Assembly (NCBI RefSeq): GCF_900105475.1
Contig: NZ_LT629777.1
Span: forward strand, 2,170,001-2,234,000
Direction: 5' to 3'
Source: Pseudomonas asplenii
Lineage (GTDB): Bacteria; Pseudomonadota; Gammaproteobacteria; Pseudomonadales; Pseudomonadaceae
DNA length: 64,000 nucleotides
Of the stretch, positions 11,307 through 19,273 are shown piece after piece. Within the stretch, counting starts at the first letter, position 1. Each line of letters begins with the position of its first letter. The translations under genes and the position numbers were made by a program. Under the pieces are notes generated by a model, which saw only the letters and a list, made by a program, of their open reading frames with translations, was not told the DNA's origin and made no database searches.

Positions 11307-11939
11307 ATGAGCACAGCCAACGTTTACCAGCAACGCCCGACTTCCGGGGCCAAGGCCGAGTCGTCGTTGCACCATGCCGATCTCGCCAGCCTGGTGGGCA
11401 AGGGCCGCAAGAACGCCGGTGTGACCGTGCGGGAAAAGAAACTGCTCGGCCACCTGACCCTTCGTGGCGATGGCCATGACCCGGCTTTCGCTGCGGGCGT
11501 GCACAAGGCCCTGGGCCTGGAACTGCCAGCGGCGCTGACCGTCGTCGTCAAGGGCGAGACCAGCCTGCAATGGCTGGGCCCGGACGAGTGGCTGCTGGTG
11601 GTCCCGAGCGGTGAAGAGTTCGCCGCCGAGAAGGCCCTGCGTGAAGCGCTGGGCGACCTGCACATCGCTATCGTCAACGTCAGCGGTGGCCAGCAACTGC
11701 TGGAACTGAGCGGCCCGAACGTGCGCCAGGTGCTGATGAAGTCGACCAGCTACGACGTGCACCCCAACAACTTTCCGGTGGGCAAGGCCGTGGGCACGGT
11801 GTTCGCCAAGTCGCAACTGATCATCCGTCACACCGCCGAAGACACCTGGGAACTGGTGATCCGCCGCAGCTTCTCGGACTACTGGTGGCTGTGGTTGCAG
11901 GATGCGTCGGCCGAGTACGGCTTGAGCGTCCAGGCCTGA
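11307..11939 (+). CDS. soxG: Sarcosine oxidase subunit gamma
   Basis: A 210-residue protein starting MSTANVYQQRPTSGAK, with the SoxG pattern LLGHLTLRGDGHD, WLGPDEWLLV, NVSGGQQLLELSGPNVRQVL and the C-terminal RRSFSDYWWLWLQDA. The gamma subunit is a GcvT-like structural partner of alpha and beta. The ATG at 11307 gives the family length; the frame is open back to 11187 through REP-like sequence, which is not protein-like. After the stop come two small hairpins (acaccgcc with ggcggtgt at 11950-11974; aaccgcc with ggcggtt at 12003-12018) before purU. Neither has a T-run, so read-through is expected. Confidence 0.95.
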   Translation: MSTANVYQQRPTSGAKAESSLHHADLASLVGKGRKNAGVTVREKKLLGHLTLRGDGHDPAFAAGVHKALGLELPAALTVVVKGETSLQWLGPDEWLLVVPSGEEFAAEKALREALGDLHIAIVNVSGGQQLLELSGPNVRQVLMKSTSYDVHPNNFPVGKAVGTVFAKSQLIIRHTAEDTWELVIRRSFSDYWWLWLQDASAEYGLSVQA

Positions 11940-12043
11940 TCTCGAAAACACACCGCCTCCTACAAGGGCGGTGTTGCCCATGAGCGCAGGGATTTCGCGA
12001 TCAACCGCCTGGGCGGTTATCCCACAAAAACAGGAGTCACCCG

Positions 12044-12901
12044 ATGAGCCGCGCCCCCGATACATGGATTTTGACCGCCGACTGCCCCAGCGTGCTCGGC
12101 ACGGTGGATGCGGTGACCCGCTTCCTGTTCGAGCAGGGTTGCTATGTCACCGAGCACCATTCGTTCGATGACCGCCTCTCGGGGCGGTTCTTCATTCGTG
12201 TGGAGTTCCGCCAGCCCGGAGGCTTCGACGAGGAGCTGTTCCGCGCAGGCCTGGCCGAGCGTGGCAAGGCGTTCGGGATGATCTTCGAGCTGACCGCGCC
12301 GAACTACCGGCCCAAAGTGGTGATCATGGTCTCCAAGGCCGATCACTGCCTCAACGACCTGCTCTACCGTCAGCGGATCGGCCAACTGTCGATGGACGTG
12401 GTCGCGGTGGTGTCCAACCATCCCGATCTCAAGCCCCTGGCCGACTGGCACGACATTCCCTACTACCATTTCCCCCTCGACCCCAACGACAAACCGGCCC
12501 AGGAGCGGCAGGTATTGCAGGTGATCGAGGCGTCCGGTGCCGAGCTGGTGATTCTTGCCCGCTACATGCAGGTACTGTCGCCGGAACTGTGCCGCAAGCT
12601 CGATGGCCGGGCGATCAACATCCATCACTCGCTGCTGCCCGGTTTCAAGGGCGCCAAGCCGTATCACCAGGCCTACAACAAGGGCGTGAAGCTGGTGGGG
12701 GCCACCGCGCACTACATCAACAACGACCTGGACGAAGGCCCGATCATCGCCCAGGGCGTGGAAGTGGTGGATCACAGCCATTACCCCGAGGACTTGATCG
12801 CCAAGGGCCGGGATATCGAGGGACTGACCCTGGCGCGAGCGGTGGGCTATCACATCGAACGGCGGGTGTTTCTCAATGCCAACCGGACGGTGGTTCTCTG
12901 A
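12044..12901 (+). CDS. purU: Formyltetrahydrofolate deformylase
   Basis: A 285-residue enzyme hydrolysing 10-formyl-THF to formate and THF. It has an N-terminal ACT domain (WILTADCPSVLGTVDAVTRFLFEQG) and a C-terminal formyltransferase-fold domain with INIHHSLLPGFKGAKPYHQA and GATAHYINNDLDEGPII. These contain the catalytic Asn-His and Asp residues. A good Shine-Dalgarno sequence (acaggag) precedes the ATG. In the sox operon its job is probably to regenerate free folate when sarcosine breakdown floods the one-carbon pool. Pseudomonads carry several purU copies; this is the sarcosine-linked one by context. Confidence 0.95.
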   Translation: MSRAPDTWILTADCPSVLGTVDAVTRFLFEQGCYVTEHHSFDDRLSGRFFIRVEFRQPGGFDEELFRAGLAERGKAFGMIFELTAPNYRPKVVIMVSKADHCLNDLLYRQRIGQLSMDVVAVVSNHPDLKPLADWHDIPYYHFPLDPNDKPAQERQVLQVIEASGAELVILARYMQVLSPELCRKLDGRAINIHHSLLPGFKGAKPYHQAYNKGVKLVGATAHYINNDLDEGPIIAQGVEVVDHSHYPEDLIAKGRDIEGLTLARAVGYHIERRVFLNANRTVVL

Positions 12902-13118
12902 GTCTTTTTGGGGGCCTTCGCGGATGAATCCTGCTCCCCTAGGGATCGGTTTTTTCCACAAAACGCGTCAACACCGAAGACCTGTGGGAGCCGGATTTAT
13001 CCGCAAGGAAATCTGACAAACAACGCAGTCAAAAAAAGACACACGCACAACCCCGAGCAATCAACGCGCTGCCCCCTGGCAACGCGCCGCTACATAAAAA
13101 CAACAGCGAGGTGAAAGC

Positions 13119-14318
13119 ATGTCTGGCAATCGTGGTGTGGTGTACCTTGGCAATGGCAAGGTAGAAGTACAGAAAATCGACTATCCGAAAATGCAGGACC
13201 CGCGTGGCAAGAAGATCGAGCACGGGGTCATCCTGCGCGTGGTCTCCACCAATATCTGCGGCTCTGACCAGCATATGGTCCGCGGTCGTACTACGGCCCA
13301 GGTGGGTCTGGTGCTGGGCCACGAAATCACCGGCGAAGTGGTCGAGAAGGGCAGCGACGTCGAGAACCTGAAGATCGGCGACCTGGTGTCGGTACCGTTC
13401 AACGTCGCCTGCGGCCGCTGCCGTTCCTGCAAGGAACAGCACACCGGCGTCTGCCTGACAGTCAACCCGGCCCGTGCCGGTGGTGCCTACGGTTATGTCG
13501 ACATGGGTGACTGGACCGGCGGCCAGGCCGAGTACGTGCTGGTGCCTTACGCCGACTTCAACCTGTTGAAACTGCCGGATCGCGACAAGGCCATGTCCAA
13601 GATCCGCGACCTGACCTGCCTCTCCGATATCCTGCCGACCGGCTACCACGGTGCCGTCACCGCCGGTGTCGGCCCAGGCAGCTCGGTGTACATCGCCGGT
13701 GCCGGTCCGGTCGGCCTGGCCGCTGCCGCTTCGGCCCGCCTGTTGGGCGCCGCGGTGGTGATCGTCGGCGACGTCAACCCGGTGCGCCTGGCACACGCCA
13801 AGGCCCAGGGTTTTGAAATCGCCGACCTGTCCAAGGACACCCCGCTGCATGAGCAGATCGCTGCGCTGCTGGGTGAGCCGGAAGTGGATTGCGCCGTCGA
13901 CGCCGTGGGCTTCGAAGCGCGTGGTCACGGCCATGAGGGCGTCAAGCACGAGGCTCCCGCCACCGTGCTCAACTCGCTGATGGGCGTGGTGCGGGTGGCC
14001 GGCAAGATCGGTATCCCGGGCCTGTACGTGACCGAAGACCCGGGTGCGGTGGACGCTGCGGCGAAAATCGGCAGCCTGAGCATCCGTTTCGGCCTGGGCT
14101 GGGCCAAGTCCCACAGCTTCCACACTGGTCAGACGCCGGTGATGAAGTACAACCGCCAGTTGATGCAGGCGATCATGTGGGATCGCATCAACATTGCCGA
14201 GATCGTCGGTGTGCAGGTGATCAGCCTGGACGATGCGCCCAAGGGCTATGGCGAGTTCGATGCCGGTGTACCGAAGAAGTTCGTGATCGACCCGCACAAG
14301 TTGTTCAGCGCGGCGTAG
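13119..14318 (+). CDS. fdhA: Formaldehyde dehydrogenase, glutathione-independent
   Basis: A 399-residue zinc-dependent medium-chain dehydrogenase. It has a catalytic-zinc region (NICGSDQHMVRG; GHEITGEVVEKG), four structural-zinc cysteines in CGRCRSCKEQHTGVC, and an NAD-binding motif (VYIAGAGPVGLAAAASARLLGA). It matches the NAD-linked, glutathione-independent formaldehyde dehydrogenase of Pseudomonas, which detoxifies formaldehyde released by sarcosine oxidase. It ends the sox operon and is followed by a strong terminator. The 217-base gap before it includes a REP-like half (gggagccggatttatccgc). Confidence 0.96.
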   Translation: MSGNRGVVYLGNGKVEVQKIDYPKMQDPRGKKIEHGVILRVVSTNICGSDQHMVRGRTTAQVGLVLGHEITGEVVEKGSDVENLKIGDLVSVPFNVACGRCRSCKEQHTGVCLTVNPARAGGAYGYVDMGDWTGGQAEYVLVPYADFNLLKLPDRDKAMSKIRDLTCLSDILPTGYHGAVTAGVGPGSSVYIAGAGPVGLAAAASARLLGAAVVIVGDVNPVRLAHAKAQGFEIADLSKDTPLHEQIAALLGEPEVDCAVDAVGFEARGHGHEGVKHEAPATVLNSLMGVVRVAGKIGIPGLYVTEDPGAVDAAAKIGSLSIRFGLGWAKSHSFHTGQTPVMKYNRQLMQAIMWDRINIAEIVGVQVISLDDAPKGYGEFDAGVPKKFVIDPHKLFSAA

Positions 14319-14330
14319 ATCGGTAGCTGA

Positions 14331-14358
14331 AAAAAGGGCGACTACGGTCGCCCTTTTT
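14331..14358. terminator. Bidirectional rho-independent terminator
   Basis: AAAAA, stem gggcgac (14336-14342), loop tacg, stem gtcgccc (14347-14353), TTTTT. It ends the sox operon on the plus strand and serves the convergent small gene on the minus strand. Confidence 0.93.
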
Positions 14359-14370
14359 ACGTTCAGCCGG

Positions 14371-14790
14371 TTACTGCGCGCCTGTTACGGCACTGTATTC
14401 AAATCCACAGCGATTGGCTTCCCTGCTCTGGCAAAAGCCATCTTTCCAGTCGGTATCCGGGCTGGGTTTCCAATTCTGGACGCCCTTGAGCGTCAGGCGG
14501 ATCGCCGCGTCCCCATCGCCCAGGTAGTCACAGATTATCGCCTGGGTACTGTCCTTGTAGCTGGCGCTGTCGAAGGCGACTTTGTAAGGCTTCTGGGTCT
14601 CCGGATTTTCGCCCATCCAGTAACCCATTCCGGGGATAGAAGCCTGGTAGACGTAACCGTTGTCGGTGGCCGTCTGTTCGATGGCCTCCGGGCGTGGGCA
14701 GGCGGCGGTCAGCACGGGAGTGTCGGCATAGGCCTGACCCGTGAGCAGCAGGATAAGCATCGCAAGGCTGGTTGAAAGTCTGTTCCGCAT
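14371..14790 (-). CDS. Small secreted protein of unknown function (DUF3757-like)
   Basis: A 139-residue protein. MRNRLSTSLAMLILLLTGQAYA is a typical signal peptide with cleavage after QAYA. The mature part has four cysteines (AACPRPE, IICDYLG, GFCQSRE, NRCGFEY), suggesting disulfides in the periplasm. The aromatic/Gly-rich centre and the Cys-Pro start resemble DUF3757 proteins, but I am not certain. The ATG at 14790 is preferred because it begins the signal peptide. It stands alone next to a bidirectional terminator and its function is unknown. Confidence 0.6.
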   Translation of the reverse strand: MRNRLSTSLAMLILLLTGQAYADTPVLTAACPRPEAIEQTATDNGYVYQASIPGMGYWMGENPETQKPYKVAFDSASYKDSTQAIICDYLGDGDAAIRLTLKGVQNWKPSPDTDWKDGFCQSREANRCGFEYSAVTGAQ

Positions 14791-14917
14791 GAGTCGGTAC
14801 TCCCTTCCGTTGTCTTGGGTCTCCATGGTGAATTGCCCGGGAGGGGAGCGGCTACTGTCAGATTTGACAGGTTTTTAGGTTGTTTTGAAATAACCGGCCG
14901 GGGGTTTAGCCCTTTCC

Positions 14918-15178
14918 TCAGGCCCGCAACCTCCAGCCCAGCACATCCATCAAGTCGCAACCATCGCGCAGCACCATTGCCGGTAGTTGGAGGATCTGCT
15001 GGAAGTCGATGTCATTGGCATTGTGCAGTTCGATGCGGGCCAGGGATTCGAGCATCTGCGTCGCCGCTCGGATACGTGCGGTAGCATTGGCGTGGAGGAC
15101 ATCGAGCGGGCTTTCGGAATCGATCAGCAGGCTGGGGACCAGGCAGTCGATGGCGGTAAGGGGAATGTACTTCGTCAT
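14918..15178 (-). CDS. Small Pseudomonas-type hypothetical protein
   Basis: An 86-residue protein starting MTKYIPLTAIDCLVPSLL. The middle (DVLHANATARIRAATQMLESLARI) looks like one amphipathic helix, similar in size and layout to short DUF3077/DUF6124-type Pseudomonas proteins. There is no signal peptide, membrane segment or catalytic motif. The strongest support for its being real is its long, structured 5' leader at 15179-15380, which has no reading frame of its own. A start at 15178 follows a purine-rich sequence on the minus strand (cgggaggttt is near). Function unknown. Confidence 0.55.
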   Translation of the reverse strand: MTKYIPLTAIDCLVPSLLIDSESPLDVLHANATARIRAATQMLESLARIELHNANDIDFQQILQLPAMVLRDGCDLMDVLGWRLRA

Positions 15179-15380
15179 GGATAAAACCTCGGGAGTTTAG
15201 GACGAGGCCACCGCGTTTCTATCTCCGAAATAAGGGTGGCAGCTGTACGCAGGTTGGCGAACCGGACACTACTCCCAAACCGGCAGACCCGAAGGTCTCC
15301 CGCGCACAGCCGCCATAGTGCAACTTTGCGGATACGATTGCGCCTGCAAACCAGCACGGGGCCTTCGCATGAAGTAGTGT
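15179..15380 (-). ncRNA. Structured 5' leader / candidate cis-regulatory RNA
   Basis: On the minus strand this stretch precedes the 86-residue gene. It has a perfect hairpin with a UUCG tetraloop (agacc-ttcg-ggtct; plus-strand 15285-15298), flanked by GC-rich conserved-looking sequence (gtgtccggttcgccaacctg; acgcggtggcctcgtc) running to the start codon. The open frame here on the minus strand is Cys/Arg-rich with no protein character. I recall near-identical text before small genes in other P. fluorescens genomes, but cannot verify this here. Confidence 0.45.
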
Positions 15381-15495
15381 ACAACGAGTCGCCAAACTCG
15401 TATCGCCAATGAGGGCGACTGCCGGACTATAAGTCGCAGTCTTTCCCGTCAACAAGGTAGCGAAAGGCCCACATTGTAAGCATTCGTTTAACCCT

Positions 15496-16077
15496 TCAGC
15501 GCTGCGGCTCCGCCTTCGCGGTGCTGACACGTTGGCAGAACTCCGGATAGAAACCTGCGCTACTCGGTTCGCGGCAGTAATCGCGGGCCTGGGCCAGTGT
15601 CTCGCGGCTGAACCGGAGCTCGCGGGGCATGCTGGCGAAGGTGGTGTAGCCGCCTTGTTGGGTCTTGATGGCGTCGAAACCGTCCATGTCGTAAACCAGC
15701 TCGACATCATCGTCGGCGACGATCCGGGCCTTGATGGTTACCTGGTGATACGACTTGCCCCCCGGTGCGCTATTCACCGCCGCCAGGCCCTGGCCGAGCG
15801 TGCGCAACAGGCGCGGAACCCAGGCTTCGTCGTCGCCGGCAACGGGCTGCGGCTGGTAGAGAATGGTCAGTTTCTGCGACTCGCGGCTGATCTCGGTCAG
15901 TGCCGGGTCGGTGCGCTTGACCCGGTGTTGCAGGGTCAGCCAGGCATTGTCTTCGTTGCTGATGTTTTCCGGACGCGCTGGGTCCAGCGGGCCGCGTTGG
16001 CATTCGTTGATGCCAAAGGCAATTGCCAGGCCCATCAGGATGAGTGCGAGGGCGCCGCCGCCGATTTTCACGTCCAT
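15496..16077 (-). CDS. Membrane-anchored hypothetical protein
   Basis: A 193-residue protein with one N-terminal hydrophobic segment (IGGGALALILMGLAIAFGI, residues 4-22), an uncleaved anchor or signal. A soluble, probably periplasmic domain of about 165 residues follows. It contains YHQVTIKARIVADDDVELVYDMDGFDAI and two late cysteines (DYCREPSS, EFCQRV). No known family was recognised. It is transcribed away from the toxin-antitoxin pair. The bases between 15380 and 15496 contain no gene. Confidence 0.65.
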   Translation of the reverse strand: MDVKIGGGALALILMGLAIAFGINECQRGPLDPARPENISNEDNAWLTLQHRVKRTDPALTEISRESQKLTILYQPQPVAGDDEAWVPRLLRTLGQGLAAVNSAPGGKSYHQVTIKARIVADDDVELVYDMDGFDAIKTQQGGYTTFASMPRELRFSRETLAQARDYCREPSSAGFYPEFCQRVSTAKAEPQR

Positions 16078-16188
16078 GTACAGAGTCTCATGAGGGGGAG
16101 CCGTACTCTACTGCACGGCATCGCCGGCAGCCACTGCGTGACACCGCGCGTTTCCCGGCCTGCGCCGAGCCGCACAGGGAAAATGGCC

Positions 16189-16231
16189 TTGTATGGCAAA
16201 AATAGCCAAAATATCGAGGGGTTGTTATAGT
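16189..16231 (+). promoter_or_regulatory. Candidate operator/promoter of the toxin-antitoxin pair
   Basis: An inverted repeat tggc-N7-gcca (16194-16208) overlaps an A/T-rich stretch, with a -10-like TATAGT at 16226-16231 about 33 bases before the antitoxin ATG. Antitoxins of the Phd type usually repress their own promoter at such sites. The assignment is tentative. Confidence 0.35.
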
Positions 16232-16263
16232 GATCTGGCCATCCCCGCTTGCGAGCACACGCC

Positions 16264-16608
16264 ATGATTGCCCTGCCTGATCTTCTCGATTTGCCGCGCC
16301 AGAATGCCTCCCAGGTGAAGAACAAGTGGGCCGACGTCGTTCGTCTGGTGCACCAGACCGGCAGTGTCGCGGTGACCAATCACTCCACGGTGGAGATGGT
16401 CCTGCTCGACGCCGAGACCTATCAGCAACTGACCGCCCAGGTGCAGGCCTACAAGGCGCGCGAGCAATCGGCGCTGGATGAATTGACCCAGCGTTTCGAG
16501 ACGCGCCTGCAAAGTCTGCAGCAACCCCAGGCAGCCCAGGGCGTGCGTTCGCTGCTGGCGGCCAAGGGCAAGCTGGCCCGGCGGCCGAAAGCCGGCTCCA
16601 CGTTCTGA
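16264..16608 (+). CDS. Phd/YefM-like antitoxin
   Basis: A 114-residue protein. The N-terminal 60 residues (ALPDLLDLPRQNASQVKNKWADVV...GSVAVTNHSTVEMVLLDAETYQQL) have the Phd/YefM DNA-binding fold: a short beta strand, helices, then the VAVTNH and VLLD strands. The C-terminal half is helical and charged, as in toxin-neutralising tails. The ATG at 16264 is preferred over a TTG 15 bases upstream. Its TGA overlaps the next gene's ATG by one base, so antitoxin and toxin are translated as a unit. Phd-type antitoxins normally pair with Doc or RelE-like toxins; a zeta-type kinase partner is uncommon. Confidence 0.72.
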   Translation: MIALPDLLDLPRQNASQVKNKWADVVRLVHQTGSVAVTNHSTVEMVLLDAETYQQLTAQVQAYKAREQSALDELTQRFETRLQSLQQPQAAQGVRSLLAAKGKLARRPKAGSTF

Positions 16609-17267
16609 TGTCGGCGACGTCCGCCAGCGAGCGGCCGTTCGTGTTCGTTCTGGCCGGTGTCAACGGCGCCGGCAAGAGTTCGGTCGGCGGTGCGCTGCTC
16701 GCCGAACATGGCCTGGACTGGTTCAACCCCGACACCTTTGCCCGCGAGCTGGCGGCTTCCCTGGGCATCGATATGGCCAAGGCCAACGGCCTGGCCTGGG
16801 AACAGGGGCGCCAGCAACTGGAAAGCGCCCTGCGCGCGAGGCGCAACTACGCTTTCGAAACCACTCTGGGCGGCAACACCATTGCCCTGATGCTGGCCCA
16901 GGCCACGCGCACCCACGATGTGGTGATGCTGTTTTGCGGCCTGTCCTCGCCGGAGCAGCATCTGCGCCGGGTAGGCCTGCGGGTCGCTCGTGGTGGACAC
17001 GATATCCCGGAGCAGAAGATTCGCGAGCGCTGGGTCAAGTCGCGGCTCAACCTGATTATCCTGATGCCCTACCTGGCGCATTTGCAGGTGTTCGATAACA
17101 GCACCGACGTCGAACCGGGTGAAGACATTCCCGACCCGCAACTGCTGCTGGAAATGGCCGACGGTCAATTGCTCTATCCCGATCCGCAGGACGGCCAGGC
17201 CCTGCAAGACACGCCCGAATGGGCTCGGCCGATATTGCAGGCGGCCATCGAGCAGCTTCCCGGCTGA
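16608..17267 (+). CDS. Zeta-toxin-family kinase
   Basis: A 219-residue P-loop protein. The Walker A motif GVNGAGKSS is at residues 17-25. NPDTFARELA follows at about residue 40, with an ordered acidic residue where zeta toxins bind substrate. The pattern RNYAFETTLGG matches the zeta family's FETT motif, and RVARGGHDIPEQKIRERW is a lid-like Arg-rich segment. Family members phosphorylate UDP-N-acetylglucosamine-type sugars or other small molecules and block wall synthesis. Some chromosomal homologues are non-toxic kinases, so toxicity is not proven. It directly follows the Phd-like gene. Confidence 0.75.
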   Translation: MSATSASERPFVFVLAGVNGAGKSSVGGALLAEHGLDWFNPDTFARELAASLGIDMAKANGLAWEQGRQQLESALRARRNYAFETTLGGNTIALMLAQATRTHDVVMLFCGLSSPEQHLRRVGLRVARGGHDIPEQKIRERWVKSRLNLIILMPYLAHLQVFDNSTDVEPGEDIPDPQLLLEMADGQLLYPDPQDGQALQDTPEWARPILQAAIEQLPG

Positions 17268-17402
17268 CGATAAATCGGCGGCCCGCTGCGGTTGATTGCC
17301 GGGCGTGGTCATGGGGCGGAACAAGACCGGCTTTTTCCACTCCAATGGCCAGCGCCGCCCGCTTGCCCGCGGCGGCCTTCGATGACTTGTGAGGTGGCTG
17401 CA

Positions 17403-17945
17403 ATGAAAATTCCACGCGGTGTCGTACTGGCTTCGCTCCTGACCTTCGCCGTTACCCCGGTGTTCGCGGCCTTCAGCCTGAATGACGCGGCCAATGCGCT
17501 GTCGTCCATGCAAGGTGGTCAGAACGGCAATGCCACGGCGCCAGCGGGCGGCCTGCTCAGCGCCCTCGGCTCGCAACTGAACGTCACTCCGGAACAGGCC
17601 ATCGGTGGCACTGGCGCGATGCTTGGGCTGGCGAAGAACAAGCTCAGTGGCAACGACTATTCGCAATTGAGCCAGAGCGTACCGGGCCTCGACCAACTGT
17701 CGGGCGGCGGTGCCCTGGCCGGCCTCGGCGGCCTGCTCGGCCAGTCGAACGGTTCGTCGGCGGTGGGCAATGCGCTGGGTAATGTGAAGAACACCAACGA
17801 CCTGAACAATGCGTTCGGCGCCCTGGGCATGGACAGCGGCATGGTCGGCCAGTTTGCGCCGATCATCCTCAAGTATCTGGGCGATCAGGGCGTCGGCGGC
17901 CCGCTGCTGCAGAGCCTCGGGGGTATATGGGGCGCGGGCAACTGA
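17403..17945 (+). CDS. DUF2780 exported protein
   Basis: A 180-residue protein with a signal peptide (MKIPRGVVLASLLTFAVTPVFA, cleavage after VFA). A Gly/Ala/Asn/Ser-rich body includes LLSALGSQLNVTPEQAIGGTGAMLGLAKNKLS and QFAPIILKYLGDQG. This is the DUF2780 (VcgC/VcgE) pattern; members are envelope proteins of unknown function. The gene has its own terminator. It is not obviously functionally tied to the toxin-antitoxin pair upstream. Confidence 0.8.
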   Translation: MKIPRGVVLASLLTFAVTPVFAAFSLNDAANALSSMQGGQNGNATAPAGGLLSALGSQLNVTPEQAIGGTGAMLGLAKNKLSGNDYSQLSQSVPGLDQLSGGGALAGLGGLLGQSNGSSAVGNALGNVKNTNDLNNAFGALGMDSGMVGQFAPIILKYLGDQGVGGPLLQSLGGIWGAGN

Positions 17946-17966
17946 GCCGCGATCACGACTGACTGA

Positions 17967-18000
17967 CGCACCGGGCTGCGCAAGGTTCCGGTGCGTTTTT
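17967..18000 (+). terminator. Rho-independent terminator
   Basis: Stem cgcaccgg (17967-17974) with ccggtgcg (17988-17995), followed by TTTTT. It ends the DUF2780 transcript. Confidence 0.9.
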
Positions 18001-18084
18001 CCGGGTGCCGGTGCAAGGCCGGTTCTGTTCCGGCGCGCAGTGTGGTATTTGTCGCCGCCAGTTCATGGAGAGAGTGGCGCAAGC

Positions 18085-18513
18085 ATGTTGGTCGATGCGG
18101 TGAAAATGTCGTTGCACCTGGATGCGGTGATGGGGTTCGTCCTGTACCTGCTGGTGGCATTGCTGGTGTTCGGGCTGTATGCCTGCCTCTATACCCGGTT
18201 GACGCCCCACAAGGAATGGACGCTGATTCGAGAGGGTAATGTGGCCGCCGCGATTGCCCTGGGCGGCGCGCTGATCGGCTTCGCGATTCCGGCGGCCAGC
18301 GCCATCGCCCATTCGGTATCGCTGCTGGATTTCCTGATCTGGGCGCTGATCGCCCTGGTCGCCCAGTTGCTGGCCTTTGTCCTGGTCAGTTGGCTGATCC
18401 GTGGTTTGTCGGCGCGGATCAGTCAGGGTGAGTCGGCGGCGGCGATTCTCTCGGCGGCGATTGCCATCAGTGTCGGCCTGCTCAATGCGGCCTGCATGAC
18501 CCCACCGGTCTGA
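18085..18513 (+). CDS. DUF350 inner-membrane protein (YjfL-like)
   Basis: A 142-residue protein with four predicted membrane segments (about residues 13-34, 52-72, 80-105 and 118-138). These include LYLLVALLVFGLYACLYTRLTPHKEW and NVAAAIALGGALIGFAIPAASAIAHS, characteristic of DUF350. In E. coli the homologous yjfL sits next to yjfM (DUF1190) and yjfC (ATP-grasp). The same order is kept here: the DUF1190 gene starts 10 bases after this stop and the ATP-grasp gene overlaps it. Biochemical role unknown. Confidence 0.82.
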   Translation: MLVDAVKMSLHLDAVMGFVLYLLVALLVFGLYACLYTRLTPHKEWTLIREGNVAAAIALGGALIGFAIPAASAIAHSVSLLDFLIWALIALVAQLLAFVLVSWLIRGLSARISQGESAAAILSAAIAISVGLLNAACMTPPV

Positions 18514-18523
18514 GGGGATGGCG

Positions 18524-19273
18524 ATGAAACGTAGCCAACGTGTCGGCCTGGTGTTGTTGGGCAGCGTGCCCTTTGTACTGGTGGCCTGCGACGGGGAGCA
18601 GGTGCAGACGCGAGATATCAGCAAAACCGTGCAATACGCCGACGAGGCGGCCTGTGTCAGGGCCGGTGTATCGGCCGAGGTCTGTGCCGACGCGGCGGAA
18701 ACGGCCCGCGAGCAGCACCTGGAAATCGCTCCGCAATATGCCAGCCAGTCGGACTGCGCCAGTGACTTTTCCCACGGCGACTGTGTGATCGACCTGGAAC
18801 GTGCAAGCTTCCATCCGCTGATGGCCGGTTTCAACCTGACCACTGTGCAAGCGGTGCCAGTGAGTCCTGAGCAGGAGAAGGAGCAAGAGCAGGAGCAGGA
18901 GCAGCAGACTGCAGCGCAGAGCAGCACGACATCGTCGTCGACCGGTGGCAGCTACGGCGGCTCCGGTTATTCCAGCCATTCCAATAGCTGGGGCAGCCGG
19001 CTCTGGCGCTGGATCGGCCTGGGCTCCGATCCCTACGCCCCGCGCTACTTCAGCGAGCCGCTGTACAACGAGCGTGACGGCCGTGGCGGTTATCAGGCCA
19101 GCAGCCTCAACCAGCAGGCCCGGGCCGGCAAGACTTTCGAGCAATCGACCAACGCACGCTTTCGCCTGTCGAGCCCAGGCTCTTTCACCACCGCGTCCTA
19201 CCGCGGGTCGGCACCTGAGGCGATCAGTCGCGGCGGTTTCGGTTCGTCCCATGGCAGCAGCAGGGGCGGCTGA
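18524..19273 (+). CDS. DUF1190 lipoprotein (YgiB/YjfM-like)
   Basis: A 249-residue protein. MKRSQRVGLVLLGSVPFVLVACD is a lipoprotein signal with lipobox LVAC. The domain core (ISKTVQYADEAACVRAGVSAEVCADAAETA; YASQSDCASDFSHGDC) has paired cysteines typical of DUF1190. Then comes a Glu-Gln repeat tract (about residues 112-125) and a Ser/Gly/Tyr-rich, disordered C-terminus. The ATG at 18524 lies six bases from gagggg and is preferred over 18518, which abuts it. Its stop overlaps the ATP-grasp start by one base. It may act in the envelope with the other two products. Confidence 0.8.
   Translation: MKRSQRVGLVLLGSVPFVLVACDGEQVQTRDISKTVQYADEAACVRAGVSAEVCADAAETAREQHLEIAPQYASQSDCASDFSHGDCVIDLERASFHPLMAGFNLTTVQAVPVSPEQEKEQEQEQEQQTAAQSSTTSSSTGGSYGGSGYSSHSNSWGSRLWRWIGLGSDPYAPRYFSEPLYNERDGRGGYQASSLNQQARAGKTFEQSTNARFRLSSPGSFTTASYRGSAPEAISRGGFGSSHGSSRGG

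Noticed and set aside
15175..15384. A minus-strand 69-residue open frame
   Set aside because: Cys/Arg-rich text with no domain and no Shine-Dalgarno sequence; it lies inside the structured leader and is better read as non-coding.
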